NCBI RefSeq assembly: GCF_000013225.1
Contig: NC_007776.1
Coordinates: 1,579,001-1,643,000, forward strand
Length of the DNA: 64,000 nt
Reading direction: 5' to 3'
Origin: Synechococcus sp. JA-2-3B'a(2-13)
Lineage (GTDB): Bacteria; Cyanobacteriota; Cyanobacteriia; Thermostichales; Thermostichaceae
The notes below the pieces were generated by a model. It was not told the DNA's origin, ran no database searches, and saw only the letters and a list, made by a program, of their open reading frames with translations. Shown one piece after another: positions 45,058 to 54,272 of this stretch (its first letter is position 1; each line of letters starts with the position of its first letter). Made by a program: the position numbers and the translations under genes.

Positions 45058-46144
45058 CTCCGATCAGCCACGTGAGGTTGGACTCTTCGGTGTCGATGGC
45101 ATTGCCATCCGAGGAAATGCAGTAGCGACCCATCACCATCTGGTGGCGTAGGGTCACGCCTGCCGCAATCTGGGTGTAGTTAAAAATCAAGCTGCTATCC
45201 AGCGTACACCCTTCATTCAACACACATCCGTAGCCAATTGCCGTGGGGCCGATGAGTTTGACCCCGTCCGCCAAATAGCTGCTGGCCCCGATGTAGACCG
45301 GTGGCTCGATGTGGATGCGATCCCAGTTGGCGCGGATGTTGATCCCCGTCCATACGCCGGGTTGAATCTGGATCCCGGGCACCTTGACTCCCTTGATCTC
45401 GCCGCGCAGCACTTTTTGCACCGCCAGCCAGTAGTCGTGGGTGCGGCCAATGTCCACCCACTGAAAGTCAGCCGTGATCCCATAAAAGGGGGCACCCGCT
45501 TTCACCAAGGCCGGGAAGAGATCGCTGCCGATGTCGTAGGGGCAGCCGGGGGGAATGTAGTCGAACACTTCCGGCTCGAAAACATAGATGCCGGTGTTGA
45601 TGGTGTGGCCGAGGGCCTCTTCCCGCCTAGGCTTTTCTTGGAAAGCAGTGATGCGACCCGTCTCGTCGGTGACTACCACCCCATAGCTGGAGACCTGGCT
45701 GGGATCCACCTGCCGCAGGACCACAGTGGCCAGCGCTCCCTTGGATTTGTGGAAGTTGACGATCTGCGTGAGGTTCAGGTCGATCAGGGCATCCCCACAG
45801 AGCACCACAAAGGTACTGTCGAAAAATCCGGAGAAATCCTGGATCTTGCGCATACCGCCAGCGGAGCCCAGAGGTTCGGCCACCGGCTGGCCGTTCTCAA
45901 AATGGCCTTCGAAGGAAAAGCCGATGTGAACCCCCCATTGCTGCCCATCTCGAAAGTAGTCTTCGATTTGGTGGGCCAAGTGGCTGGTGTTGACCATGAT
46001 CTGGTCGAAGCCGTGTTCCCGCAGCAGCTCCACCAAAAATTCCATGACAGGCTTGTGCAAAATGGGGATCATCGGCTTCGGCATCATGTAGGTGATGGGC
46101 CGTACCCGCGTGCCTTTGCCTGCTGCCAGGATCATGGCTTTCAT
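45023..46144 (-). CDS. Sugar-1-phosphate nucleotidyltransferase (NDP-sugar pyrophosphorylase)
   Basis: The 373-residue protein activates a sugar phosphate. The N-terminal nucleotidyltransferase fold shows MILAAGKGTRVRPITYMMPKPMIPI, VVLCGDALIDL (metal-binding Asp), FQEKP and YDIGSDLFPALV. The C-terminal third is a left-handed beta helix typical of hexapeptide repeats (GVWTGINIRANW, PPVYIGASSYL). Mannose-1-phosphate guanylyltransferase or glucose-1-phosphate nucleotidyltransferase are both possible; the fcl gene nearby would suit GDP-mannose supply, which is inference. Confidence 0.88.
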   Translation of the reverse strand: MKAMILAAGKGTRVRPITYMMPKPMIPILHKPVMEFLVELLREHGFDQIMVNTSHLAHQIEDYFRDGQQWGVHIGFSFEGHFENGQPVAEPLGSAGGMRKIQDFSGFFDSTFVVLCGDALIDLNLTQIVNFHKSKGALATVVLRQVDPSQVSSYGVVVTDETGRITAFQEKPRREEALGHTINTGIYVFEPEVFDYIPPGCPYDIGSDLFPALVKAGAPFYGITADFQWVDIGRTHDYWLAVQKVLRGEIKGVKVPGIQIQPGVWTGINIRANWDRIHIEPPVYIGASSYLADGVKLIGPTAIGYGCVLNEGCTLDSSLIFNYTQIAAGVTLRHQMVMGRYCISSDGNAIDTEESNLTWLIGDARSNANGKSP

Positions 46145-46445
46145 GCCGTCGTCACTCCTCCGGGCTAACCGTGCTCTGACTTTATCATCCCAGGATCGGC
46201 ATTCCAGAGAACCGGTGGGGCTTTCAAGAGGCCGGGGAATCGCTGCTGGGATTCCGATCCCCTACAATCAAGGGGGCTTGCTCTTCTGGGCATTTCGCCA
46301 AGGGTTTCCCCTGAGCCCCTCGTTTTGCCCCGTCTCTCCTGAGAGTTCCACCCGGCAGACGGGGATCCCAGCATTCTTACATTGATTGCTCCTGGCCCAA
46401 GATTCAGACGGATGTATCAGACAAATGTAGTAGATCCTGAAAAAG
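46145..46445. other. Intergenic region before hisG
   Basis: These 301 bases between divergent genes hold no supported ORF. A TACAAT hexamer near 46262 could be a -10 element for the hisG direction, but no convincing -35 accompanies it. Confidence 0.3.
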
Positions 46446-47153
46446 ATGCTGGATGGCCGTCCCGACAGCCCACCCATCACGATTGCCCTGGCCAAGGGGG
46501 CCTTGCTGCCTGAGGCCATTCAATGCCTGCAGCAGGTGGGGATCGATTTCAGCCGTTTTTTGGATCCCGGCAATCGCCTGCTGCGGATTGAATCCCCCAC
46601 CCGGCTGAACGGACAACGCTACGAAGCGCTGCTGGTGCGCACTCACGATGTGCCGGTGTACGTGGAGTACGGGCAGGCGCAGTTGGGCATTGTCGGCTAC
46701 GACGTCTTGCGGGAGCGCTATGCCGGCACCGAAGCGCGGGTGGCCCACCTGTTGGATCTCCAATTTGGCCACTGTCGCATGTCGGTGGCCCTTCCCCAAG
46801 ATAGCCCCTACCACTCGGCAGCTCAGTTGCCTGCTCATGCCCGCGTGGCTTCTAAGTTTGTCGGCTGCGCCCGGGAGTATTTTGACCGCCTGGATTTGCC
46901 GGTGGAGCTTATCTCTCTCTATGGTTCGGTGGAGTTGGCCCCCCTCACCGGCATGGCCGATGCCATCGTCGACTTGGTAGCCACAGGGCGCACCCTGAGG
47001 GAAAACGGCCTGATTGAGCGAGACTGCCTATTCGAGAGTACAGCTCGCCTGATTGCCCATCCCATCAGCTACCGTGTCAACCAACAGCCTATCCGCGAGT
47101 TGATCACCCAGATTCGGGAACGCTGGCTGGGATCCCTGTTGGTGGGTGGCTAA
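46446..47153 (+). CDS. hisG: ATP phosphoribosyltransferase, short form
   Basis: HisG begins histidine synthesis by joining ATP and PRPP. The 235-residue length identifies the short form, which lacks the C-terminal regulatory domain and works with HisZ. Conserved segments are [57 protein letters not shown] and the PRPP loop [18 protein letters not shown]. hisZ is not in the window. Confidence 0.93.
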   Translation: MLDGRPDSPPITIALAKGALLPEAIQCLQQVGIDFSRFLDPGNRLLRIESPTRLNGQRYEALLVRTHDVPVYVEYGQAQLGIVGYDVLRERYAGTEARVAHLLDLQFGHCRMSVALPQDSPYHSAAQLPAHARVASKFVGCAREYFDRLDLPVELISLYGSVELAPLTGMADAIVDLVATGRTLRENGLIERDCLFESTARLIAHPISYRVNQQPIRELITQIRERWLGSLLVGG

Positions 47154-47190
47154 TTTTGAGGCACTTCCTCTGAGGGGGATCACGATTGCG

Positions 47191-47196
47191 TACAAT
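47191..47196 (+). promoter_or_regulatory. Possible -10 element for psbO
   Basis: TACAAT at this position lies about 70 bases before the psbO ATG. A TTGAG at 47156-47160 is too far upstream for standard -35 spacing, so only the -10 is suggested. Confidence 0.35.
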
Positions 47197-47261
47197 GGGG
47201 GCATTCGGGCTTATTTCCCCCAGCAGCGTTCAGATTCAAAAAAGGTTTTTCGAGGTTGATT

Positions 47262-48056
47262 ATGCGGTACCGTCCACTGCTCGCCATCCTGTTGGCGCTT
47301 TGTTTGAGCGTCTTTGCTGTTCCGGCTAAGGCTGCCAAGGCGCCGCTGACCTATGACCAGATCCGCAACACCGGCAAGGCCGCCATTTGCCCTTCGGTCT
47401 CGGACAACGCCCGGGGCCGTATCGAAGTGCCTAGGGGGGGATCCCTGAAGCTGACGGATGTCTGCTTCCAGCCGGTGCAAATTGAGGTGGAAGAGGAAAA
47501 GCGGAACGGCGAGAAAGAGTTCATCAAGGCCAAAAACATCATGATCTCAGCGGCCACTCTGGGGCCGATTAAAGCCGAGGTGACTCCCAAAGACGGCGTG
47601 CTGGAGCTCAAAGTGGTGGATGGGATCACCTTTCAGCCGACCACCGGCCAAATGCCCCGCCGCGAGCTGGTGCCGTTTCTGTTTAGCGTGAAAGACTTGG
47701 TCGCCACTGCCCAGGGCTCCGCCATTGACCCTTCGACCGATTTTGAAGGGGAGTTCTTGGTGCCCGGCTATCACAGCAGCACCTTCCTCGACCCGCGCGG
47801 GCGGGGATCCAACACCGGCTACGACACTGCGGTAGGTCTACAGGCTGCCAAAGATGATTTTGCCACCAACCGCAAGGTGGACGAGGTTTCCCAGGGGAAA
47901 ATGTCCCTGCGGATTGCTCGCGTGGATCCCAGCACTGGCGAAATGGCGGGATCCTTTGTTAGCATTCAGCCTTCCAGCACCGAGCAAGGGGCGATGGAAC
48001 CCCACACTGTTCGCGTTCAAGGCTTGTTTTACGCTCGCCTGGCGCAGGAGTCTTGA
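47262..48056 (+). CDS. psbO: Photosystem II manganese-stabilising protein
   Basis: PsbO is the 33-kDa lumenal subunit that stabilises the oxygen-evolving cluster. The ATG at 47262 is preceded by GAGG (47252-47255), and a TTG two codons earlier is rejected. A signal peptide (MRYRPLLAILLALCLSVFAV, cut after AKA) precedes LTYDQIRNTGKAAICPSV. The two conserved cysteines (AICPS and TDVCFQ) form the known disulphide. GGSLKLTDVCFQPV and the C-terminal GSFVSIQPSSTEQGAMEPHT are typical. At 264 residues it is complete. Confidence 0.97.
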   Translation: MRYRPLLAILLALCLSVFAVPAKAAKAPLTYDQIRNTGKAAICPSVSDNARGRIEVPRGGSLKLTDVCFQPVQIEVEEEKRNGEKEFIKAKNIMISAATLGPIKAEVTPKDGVLELKVVDGITFQPTTGQMPRRELVPFLFSVKDLVATAQGSAIDPSTDFEGEFLVPGYHSSTFLDPRGRGSNTGYDTAVGLQAAKDDFATNRKVDEVSQGKMSLRIARVDPSTGEMAGSFVSIQPSSTEQGAMEPHTVRVQGLFYARLAQES

Positions 48057-48419
48057 AGAGGCTTGAGGAAAGCCGAGAAGAGATCCAATTTCGGGCTTGA
48101 GATGGGCAGAGATCCCGGCGATCCCTGCCTATTTCTGTTGATACTATGTCTGTCTGGGTTTGCCCGTTGGGGAAGTGTGCAGCGATAAAGTCTGGGCCAG
48201 ATGCCGCCACAGGTTCATTTGCAGATGGCCGATGCCACTAACCTGCCTTTTATGTTGACTCTGGACCCAAGGGGACTCTCAATCTGGACTCAAGGAAGCC
48301 CTTTGTGAGTTCCGCTTCAGCCAGTACCGCCACCAGTGCGGATCCGAGTTCTGCTGCGCTCGCTACCCCAAACTGAGCCTCTTTGCCGCAAGATGAGGTT
48401 CAGGGCAAAGAGGGAAGTG
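48057..48419. other. Intergenic region after psbO
   Basis: These 363 bases hold no gene I can support. Inverted CGGGAT/ATCCCG-type palindromes occur, but no T-tailed terminator is visible. An AGAGGGA ribosome-binding sequence at 48408-48415 serves the next gene. Confidence 0.35.
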
Positions 48420-49604
48420 ATGGCCAACTACGACTGGATTCTGATCGGCGGTGGGATTACCGGGGCAGCCCTAAGCTATGAACTGGCCCGCCAGGGGGGA
48501 TCCGTTCTGCTGATGGAGAAAGATGGAGTGCTGAACGGAGCAACCCGCTACAGCTACGGGGGCTTGGCCCATTGGGCGGGCAAAACGCCGCTGCTCAAAG
48601 CTCTGGGGGAAGAAGGGATCCAACGCTACCGCACCCTGTCAGAAGAGCTGGAGGCAGATATTCAATTTCGCGAGCTGGATCTGCTCATGCCCATTGCCCC
48701 CGGCTACGATGCAGAGGCCGTTGAGGCGGATCTGGCCGACTGTCGCATCCCACCCCGGCGGATTTCGGTGGCGGCAGCCTGCGAGCTGGAGCCGCTGCTG
48801 GATCCGGCCGCTCTGGAAGTAGTCCTCTGGGCTCGGCATGGCCACATCAACCCCTTGTTGACGGCGCTGGCCTTTCAAACAGCCTTGCAACGATTGGGGG
48901 GATCCCTCTTGATCGCAACAGCAACGGCCCTGCGGCGGCAGGGAGCGCGCATCACGGGCGTAGAGTCCGGAGCCGACTGCTACGGAGCAGGCCAGGTGGT
49001 GGTGTGCGCCGGCGGCTGGACACGGGCTCTGTTGCGCCAAGCGGGAATCCGGGTGCCCATCTACTACACCCATGCCGAATCCCTGGAGCTGGAGCCCTCG
49101 GATTTGCAATTGAAAGCGTTGGTGATGAGCGTGCCCGTGCAACGCTTGGAACTGGAACGACAAGCCGCCCATCCCGATCGGGATCCCCTTTGGGACGAGC
49201 CAGGGCACGAGCTTTGCCCGCCGATTCTGGATGCCGGGATCCTGCAATTTGTAGATGGCAGCATTCGCATGGGCCAGATCAGCCGGGTATTGACGGATCC
49301 CCATGCCGAGGTGGATGCAGCCGCCAGCGAAGCCCAGATCCGGGCACAAGCCGGTCGCTACCTGCCCAAGTTGGCCCACCTGCCCGGACGGTGGTATCAC
49401 TGCTTGGTGGCCTTCAGCGCTGATCACCAGCCTCTGGTGGGATCCCTGCCCGGCTGGGAAGGCTTGCAACTGTTTTCCGGCTTCAGCAACCCCCTGCCCA
49501 TCGTGCCCGCTTTGGCCCGTCGCTTCGCCCAACAAGCCTATGGACAGGCGGATGAATGGATCCCTGCTCTGTCGCCGGGGCGGTTTGCCCAGGTTTTGAG
49601 TTGA
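48420..49604 (+). CDS. FAD-dependent oxidoreductase (glycine/D-amino-acid oxidase family)
   Basis: The ATG at 48420 (MANYDWILIGGGITGAALSYE) follows a good ribosome-binding sequence; in-frame ATGs further upstream lack it. The dinucleotide-binding GGGITG and the DAO-family features VVVCAGGWTRALLRQAG and the C-terminal FSADHQPLVGSLPGWEGLQLFSGFS support the call. The 394-residue length is normal. The substrate is not determined by sequence; amine, amino acid or sarcosine-like compounds are options. Confidence 0.85.
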   Translation: MANYDWILIGGGITGAALSYELARQGGSVLLMEKDGVLNGATRYSYGGLAHWAGKTPLLKALGEEGIQRYRTLSEELEADIQFRELDLLMPIAPGYDAEAVEADLADCRIPPRRISVAAACELEPLLDPAALEVVLWARHGHINPLLTALAFQTALQRLGGSLLIATATALRRQGARITGVESGADCYGAGQVVVCAGGWTRALLRQAGIRVPIYYTHAESLELEPSDLQLKALVMSVPVQRLELERQAAHPDRDPLWDEPGHELCPPILDAGILQFVDGSIRMGQISRVLTDPHAEVDAAASEAQIRAQAGRYLPKLAHLPGRWYHCLVAFSADHQPLVGSLPGWEGLQLFSGFSNPLPIVPALARRFAQQAYGQADEWIPALSPGRFAQVLS

Positions 49605-49701
49605 TGCCTTGCCTATTCTCGATGACCATCGCCAACAAGTCTGGAATACGGCTATCCCGTCTGCAGCATAATGAAAGCCGGAAGTTCTCTGCGTCGGATC
49701 T

Positions 49702-50673
49702 ATGCCCAACAGCTTGCCCAGCTCCGTCGATCTCAGCCAGAAGCGCATTTTGCTCACAGGGGGCAGCGGCTTTTTGGGCAAACATGTGCTGCAACAGTTG
49801 CAGGTGCTGGGGGTAAAGCCGGAGCAGGTGCGCATCCCGCGCTCCCGCACCCAGGATCTGCGCCGTTGGGAAGTCTGCCAAGAGGTGGTGCAAGGGCAAG
49901 ATATCGTCATCCATTTGGCCGCCCACGTGGGTGGCATCGGCCTCAACCAAGCCAAGCCGGCAGAACTCTTCTACGACAACCTCATCATGGGATCCCAGCT
50001 CATCCACGCCGCCTACCTGGCCGGGGTGGAGAAGTTTGTCTGCGTGGGCACCATCTGCGCCTATCCCAAGTTCACCCCCGTTCCCTTCAAGGAAGAGGAT
50101 CTCTGGAACGGCTACCCAGAGGAGACCAACGCCCCCTACGGCATCGCCAAGAAAGCCCTGCTGGTGCAGCTGCAGGCCTACCGGCAGCAGTACGGCTTCA
50201 ACGGCATCTACCTGCTGCCGGTGAACCTCTACGGCCCCATGGACAACTTCGACCCCGAAAGCTCCCACGTCATCCCAGCCTTGATCCGCAAAGTGCACGA
50301 AGCGCAGCAACGGGGCCAAAACTACGTCGAAGTGTGGGGGGATGGTAGCCCCACCCGCGAGTTTTTCTACGCTGAAGATGCGGCCCGCGGCATTGTCATG
50401 GCCACCCAGCTTTACGACGGGGCGGATCCCTTGAACCTGGGCACCGGTGAAGAGATCTCCATCCGGGATCTGATTGCCCTCATCTGCGAGCTGATGGAGT
50501 TCCGGGGAGAGATCCGCTGGCAAACGGACAAGCCCAATGGCCAACCCCGCCGCTGTCTGGATGTCTCCAAGGCCCGAGAGAGGATGGGTTTTGTGGCCAA
50601 AGTCGGCCTGCGAGAAGGTCTGCAGCGCACCATCGACTGGTACCGCCGCCACGCCTGCTCTGGGCAAAGTTAG
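49702..50673 (+). CDS. fcl: GDP-L-fucose synthase
   Basis: The enzyme epimerises and reduces GDP-4-keto-6-deoxymannose to GDP-fucose for surface glycans. The 323-residue protein shows the NADP-binding [18 protein letters not shown], then [23 protein letters not shown], SxxC-like GTICAYPKF, the catalytic Tyr-Lys in [10 protein letters not shown], and [17 protein letters not shown]. The length is normal. The partner dehydratase gmd is not in the window. Confidence 0.92.
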   Translation: MPNSLPSSVDLSQKRILLTGGSGFLGKHVLQQLQVLGVKPEQVRIPRSRTQDLRRWEVCQEVVQGQDIVIHLAAHVGGIGLNQAKPAELFYDNLIMGSQLIHAAYLAGVEKFVCVGTICAYPKFTPVPFKEEDLWNGYPEETNAPYGIAKKALLVQLQAYRQQYGFNGIYLLPVNLYGPMDNFDPESSHVIPALIRKVHEAQQRGQNYVEVWGDGSPTREFFYAEDAARGIVMATQLYDGADPLNLGTGEEISIRDLIALICELMEFRGEIRWQTDKPNGQPRRCLDVSKARERMGFVAKVGLREGLQRTIDWYRRHACSGQS

Positions 50674-51407
50674 GCAACGGCTTGGCTCTCCAGCCGTCCA
50701 TCTTCCATGTGCAGCACCCGATCTGCAATGTCCAGGATGCGGTTGTCGTGGGTCACCATGAGGATGGTGCAACCCTGCTCCCGCGCCAACTTCTCCATCA
50801 GGGTCACCACCTCGCGGCCCGACTTACTATCTAGGGCTGCCGTGGGCTCGTCCGCCAGCACCAGCTTGGGATGGCTAACCAAGGCGCGGGCAATGGCCAC
50901 CCGCTGCTTTTGTCCGCCGGAAAGCTGTTCCGGGTAGTAGTGGACGCGATCCCCCAGGCCCACCGCCGCCAGCATTGCTTCCGCTCGCTGCTGGGCTTCC
51001 TGAGGAGAGAGGCCGTTGTGCAGCTCCAGGGCCATGCGCACGTTTTGGGCTGCCGTCAGGGATCGCAGCAGGTTATGGGCCTGGAAAATGTACCCGACCT
51101 GGCGGCGGATTTGAATGAGAGTACTGGGCTGAGCTCCCCGCAGCTCCTGTCCCAACACCCGCAAGCTGCCCTCCTGCACCGAGCGCAAGGCCCCCAGCAG
51201 CGTCAGCAGGGTGGTTTTGCCGGAGCCGGAAGGGCCAGTCAGCAGCACGATCTCCCCTGGCTGCAGGGCAAAGCTAATGTCGAAGAGAATCTGCTTGCGC
51301 AGGGATCCCTCGCCGAAATAGTGGTTCACCCCTTCGGCTTTCACCACCGGCTCAACGGCATTCTGGGCAGAAGCAAGGGCAGCTTGATCGAGAAGAGGAG
51401 TCAGCAT
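50670..51407 (-). CDS. devA: ABC exporter ATPase, DevA type
   Basis: The ATPase drives a DevBCA-type exporter. The 245-residue protein has Walker [10 protein letters not shown], the Q-loop [12 protein letters not shown], signature [16 protein letters not shown], Walker [13 protein letters not shown] and the H-loop VTHDNRI. In heterocyst formers DevBCA exports glycolipids; unicellular relatives use similar exporters for unknown lipids or compounds. It is last in the devB-devC-devA order on the minus strand, 225 bp after devC. The gene end overlaps the fcl end by four bases. Confidence 0.9.
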   Translation of the reverse strand: MLTPLLDQAALASAQNAVEPVVKAEGVNHYFGEGSLRKQILFDISFALQPGEIVLLTGPSGSGKTTLLTLLGALRSVQEGSLRVLGQELRGAQPSTLIQIRRQVGYIFQAHNLLRSLTAAQNVRMALELHNGLSPQEAQQRAEAMLAAVGLGDRVHYYPEQLSGGQKQRVAIARALVSHPKLVLADEPTAALDSKSGREVVTLMEKLAREQGCTILMVTHDNRILDIADRVLHMEDGRLESQAVA

Positions 51408-51632
51408 AGGAAACTCAAAATCTCAAAACTTTGCGTTGACAACTCATTGACCACTTAGGCCGTCATTTGGAGCGTTGAGATGAGACCATTTAGAAACCTT
51501 TGGCCGGAGAGCGTTGATGAGGATCCCAGAAGTTTTTAGACAGCCTAGCTCAAACCCTTCACCATCCATCCGATCCCCTTTGGCAGACTATTGACTTACC
51601 AACGCCCCGGCGCCCTGCCCACAGCCAAAACT

Positions 51633-52817
51633 CTAGAAAATGTCGGCAGGATCGGCTGCCCGCAGCCGTCGCACGGCAATCGCTCCTGAGATGAAACACA
51701 TGCTCACCGCCAGCCCCAGCACCAGCACTGCCCGGTTGAAGGTCATGGCAATAGGCAGCAACGTGGCATTGGCCGTCAAATCGTAGAGCAAAACCGACAG
51801 GGCAAAGGCAGGAATGTACCCCAAGCCGGCCAGCAGGAGCGCCTCCTGAAATACCACCCCCAGCAGGTAGGTATCGGTATAGCCCATGGCTTTGAGAGTG
51901 GCATATTCTGCCAGGTGATCCGACACATCGGTGTAGAGAATTTGATAGACAATCACAATGCCGACAATAAAGCCCATGCCCACCCCCAGGCCGAAAATAA
52001 AGCCGATGGCTGTGCCCTCTTCCCAGTAGGTTTGCTCCATATCGATAAACTCCGCCCGTGAGAGCACCCGCACATCTTCCGGCAGCAAAGCCCGCATCTG
52101 CCGCACCAAGGGATCCGGATCCACACCCGGCTGAAGCTGCACCACGCCGATATCCACTAGGCCGCGCCCCCGCTGCGGAAAAATGCGCAGGAAATTGAGG
52201 TCGCTGGTGAGGATGGTGCCGTCGGCTCCAAAGGTGGCCCCCATCTCAAACAGGCCCCCCACCTGGACGCGGCGGTTTCCCACCTCAGTAACCACCTCTC
52301 GCCCGGACTCAAACCACTCTGGGATGGGGCCAAACTCGCTGCGGGAGCGGCGGTCAAACAGCACCACGTCCGCCTTTTTGATCTCTTCCAGCTTGTCCGG
52401 CGTCAGTTCCGGCAAGTCCAACAGATCAGCCGAGGGATCCACTCCTACCACAAAAATGCTGCGGGTACGGCGGGTCTCTGGGTTTTTCCAGAGGGCAAAG
52501 CCCACATAGACAGGCGAGATGGCCCGCACCCCCTCAAAGCCCAAAGCCTGATAGAGTCGCCGCTGGGAGAAGGTGTTCATGGCAATCAGGGCGTTGGACT
52601 GGGGGCTGACCAGGAAGATCTCTCCCTTCAGGGCCACGTGGAAGCGGATGGCACTTTCCAGCAGACTGTCTTGGAAGCCCAACTGCATGAACATCAAGAT
52701 GCAAGCAAAGGCAATGCCCGCCAGGGCCACCAGCAGGCGGATCTTCTCCCGCGTCAACTGCAGCCAGGCCAACGGGATCCGATGGGCGATAAAAGCCACA
52801 CTGAACAGGCTGTACAT
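51633..52817 (-). CDS. devC: ABC exporter permease, DevC type
   Basis: The 394-residue permease has a MacB/FtsX-like layout: one N-terminal membrane segment (LVALAGIAFACILMFMQLGF), a large periplasmic domain and three C-terminal membrane segments (about IGFIFGLGVGMGFIVGIVIV, LLLAGLGYIPAFALSVLL and AVLVLGLAVSMCFISGAIAV). The DevC-type N terminus reads RIPLAWLQLTREKIRLL. It is nine bases downstream of devB. Confidence 0.9.
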   Translation of the reverse strand: MYSLFSVAFIAHRIPLAWLQLTREKIRLLVALAGIAFACILMFMQLGFQDSLLESAIRFHVALKGEIFLVSPQSNALIAMNTFSQRRLYQALGFEGVRAISPVYVGFALWKNPETRRTRSIFVVGVDPSADLLDLPELTPDKLEEIKKADVVLFDRRSRSEFGPIPEWFESGREVVTEVGNRRVQVGGLFEMGATFGADGTILTSDLNFLRIFPQRGRGLVDIGVVQLQPGVDPDPLVRQMRALLPEDVRVLSRAEFIDMEQTYWEEGTAIGFIFGLGVGMGFIVGIVIVYQILYTDVSDHLAEYATLKAMGYTDTYLLGVVFQEALLLAGLGYIPAFALSVLLYDLTANATLLPIAMTFNRAVLVLGLAVSMCFISGAIAVRRLRAADPADIF

Positions 52818-52826
52818 GGGCTGAGC

Positions 52827-53978
52827 CTACCCCTCGACATCGATGGCCACATTCACCTGCAGGTTGGTCAGGCCAGCCACGCGGGCGCTGCTCTCCGGAT
52901 CCAGGCGGATATACACTTCCACCACGCGGGCATCCACATCGGCAGCTGGGTCGGTGTTGAGCACATCTTTCTTGCCAATCTGCAGGCCTACCCGCTCCAC
53001 TCGGCCCTGCAGGGTTTCTGGCAGAGCGCGGTTGCTAATGGTGGCCTGCTGGCCTGGCCGAACCCGCAAGATGTCTGTTTCGTAGACCTCGGCCACCACC
53101 ATCATTTGGTCAGTGTTGCCCAGCTCGAGAATGCCCTCGCCGGCGGGGATGACCTCTCCAGGGCGGGTGTGGATCTTGAGCACCTGTCCAGCACGGGGAG
53201 CGCGGATGAGGGTGCGCTCTAGGCGAGCTTCTGCCAGTTCCAGATTGCGGGCCAGGGATCCCAGTTGGACTTGGGCTTGGGCCAGACTCAGTCCCGCCTC
53301 GGCAGCTTGGACTTGGGCTTGGGCATTGAGCAGATCGCGCTCACGGGCCAGGCGCAGTTGGCTCAGGGTGGCTTCGGCAGCCCGCAAGTCCTCCTGTCGT
53401 TGCCGCACCAGCAGCCGGCGTTGATCCAGCTCTTGTTGCGAGATTGCTCCTTCCTGCCAGAGCTCCTGAAAGCGGGCCAGATTGGCCTCGGCATCGGCCA
53501 GTTCTGCCCGGATACGTTCCACCACCGCTTCCTGGGAGCGGATTTGCATCTGTTGCGGCTCGTCCAGACGGCTGAGGCGGGTGCGTGCCTCTTGGATTTG
53601 GGCCTGACTGAAACGGGTCTCGGCCTGCAACCGGGCGCGGGCCTCTTGAAGTTGGGCGGCAGCGTACTCTCGCTCCGCCAACCGCTCGGCGTAGCTTTCC
53701 AAGCGGGCTAGCACTTGGCCTGCCACCACGCGATCCCCCTCGGCCACCAGCAGCTCTCCCAGCCGTTCTCCGGGGGAACCGGCAATGCGCAGCACTTCCC
53801 CCTCCGGCTCCAGGCGACCCAAAGCACCAACTTGCGGAGGCAGCCGCATTTCCACCGTTGCCTCTGCACTTCCCGATACCGACTGTGTGGCTCCCTGTTT
53901 GCTCAATCCCAGCCATGCCAGACCGGCACAACCAAGCAGCCCGACTCCTGCCAGCGACCAGAGCGCTCGTGGGTTCAT
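52827..53978 (-). CDS. devB: Membrane fusion protein, DevB type
   Basis: The 383-residue HlyD-family adaptor links the exporter to the outer membrane. One N-terminal membrane anchor (GVGLLGCAGLAWLGLS) is followed by LGRLEPEGEVLRIAG, a barrel-sandwich hybrid domain. A long coiled coil follows (ERLAEREYAAAQLQEARARL and QAQVQAAEAGLSLAQAQVQL). The second half of the lipoyl domain (RAPRAGQVLKIHTRPGE) and a beta-barrel complete it. devBCA form an operon. Confidence 0.92.
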   Translation of the reverse strand: MNPRALWSLAGVGLLGCAGLAWLGLSKQGATQSVSGSAEATVEMRLPPQVGALGRLEPEGEVLRIAGSPGERLGELLVAEGDRVVAGQVLARLESYAERLAEREYAAAQLQEARARLQAETRFSQAQIQEARTRLSRLDEPQQMQIRSQEAVVERIRAELADAEANLARFQELWQEGAISQQELDQRRLLVRQRQEDLRAAEATLSQLRLARERDLLNAQAQVQAAEAGLSLAQAQVQLGSLARNLELAEARLERTLIRAPRAGQVLKIHTRPGEVIPAGEGILELGNTDQMMVVAEVYETDILRVRPGQQATISNRALPETLQGRVERVGLQIGKKDVLNTDPAADVDARVVEVYIRLDPESSARVAGLTNLQVNVAIDVEG

Positions 53979-54272
53979 GGCCTTTTACCCGCTGTGGCTT
54001 TGCAGACGACAAACGCCGCCTCTTTTTCTTAAATAAGTGTAAAGTTTTTGGGATGAAAATGTCCAGCTGTATTCTGTGTTGCTTGTGCTCACCGTATTTT
54101 CACCCCCTGTGGGTTCCCCAAGGTGCCGGCAGATCACAGCAACCGGTGGGGCGCAGCCTACCTAGCTCTGGGGATTCCTGATATGATGTGGCCTGTTCGA
54201 ACCTGTTTGTAGTCAGCAGAACGCAGTCCTTTTTTTGGAGTGTGGCGGTTTTAGGAGTGGGGTGGAGTTGCG

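Noticed and set aside
49483-50772. Minus-strand frames opposite the FAD oxidoreductase and fcl
   Set aside because: The plus-strand genes have complete family motifs; the opposite frames span gene boundaries, as shadows do.
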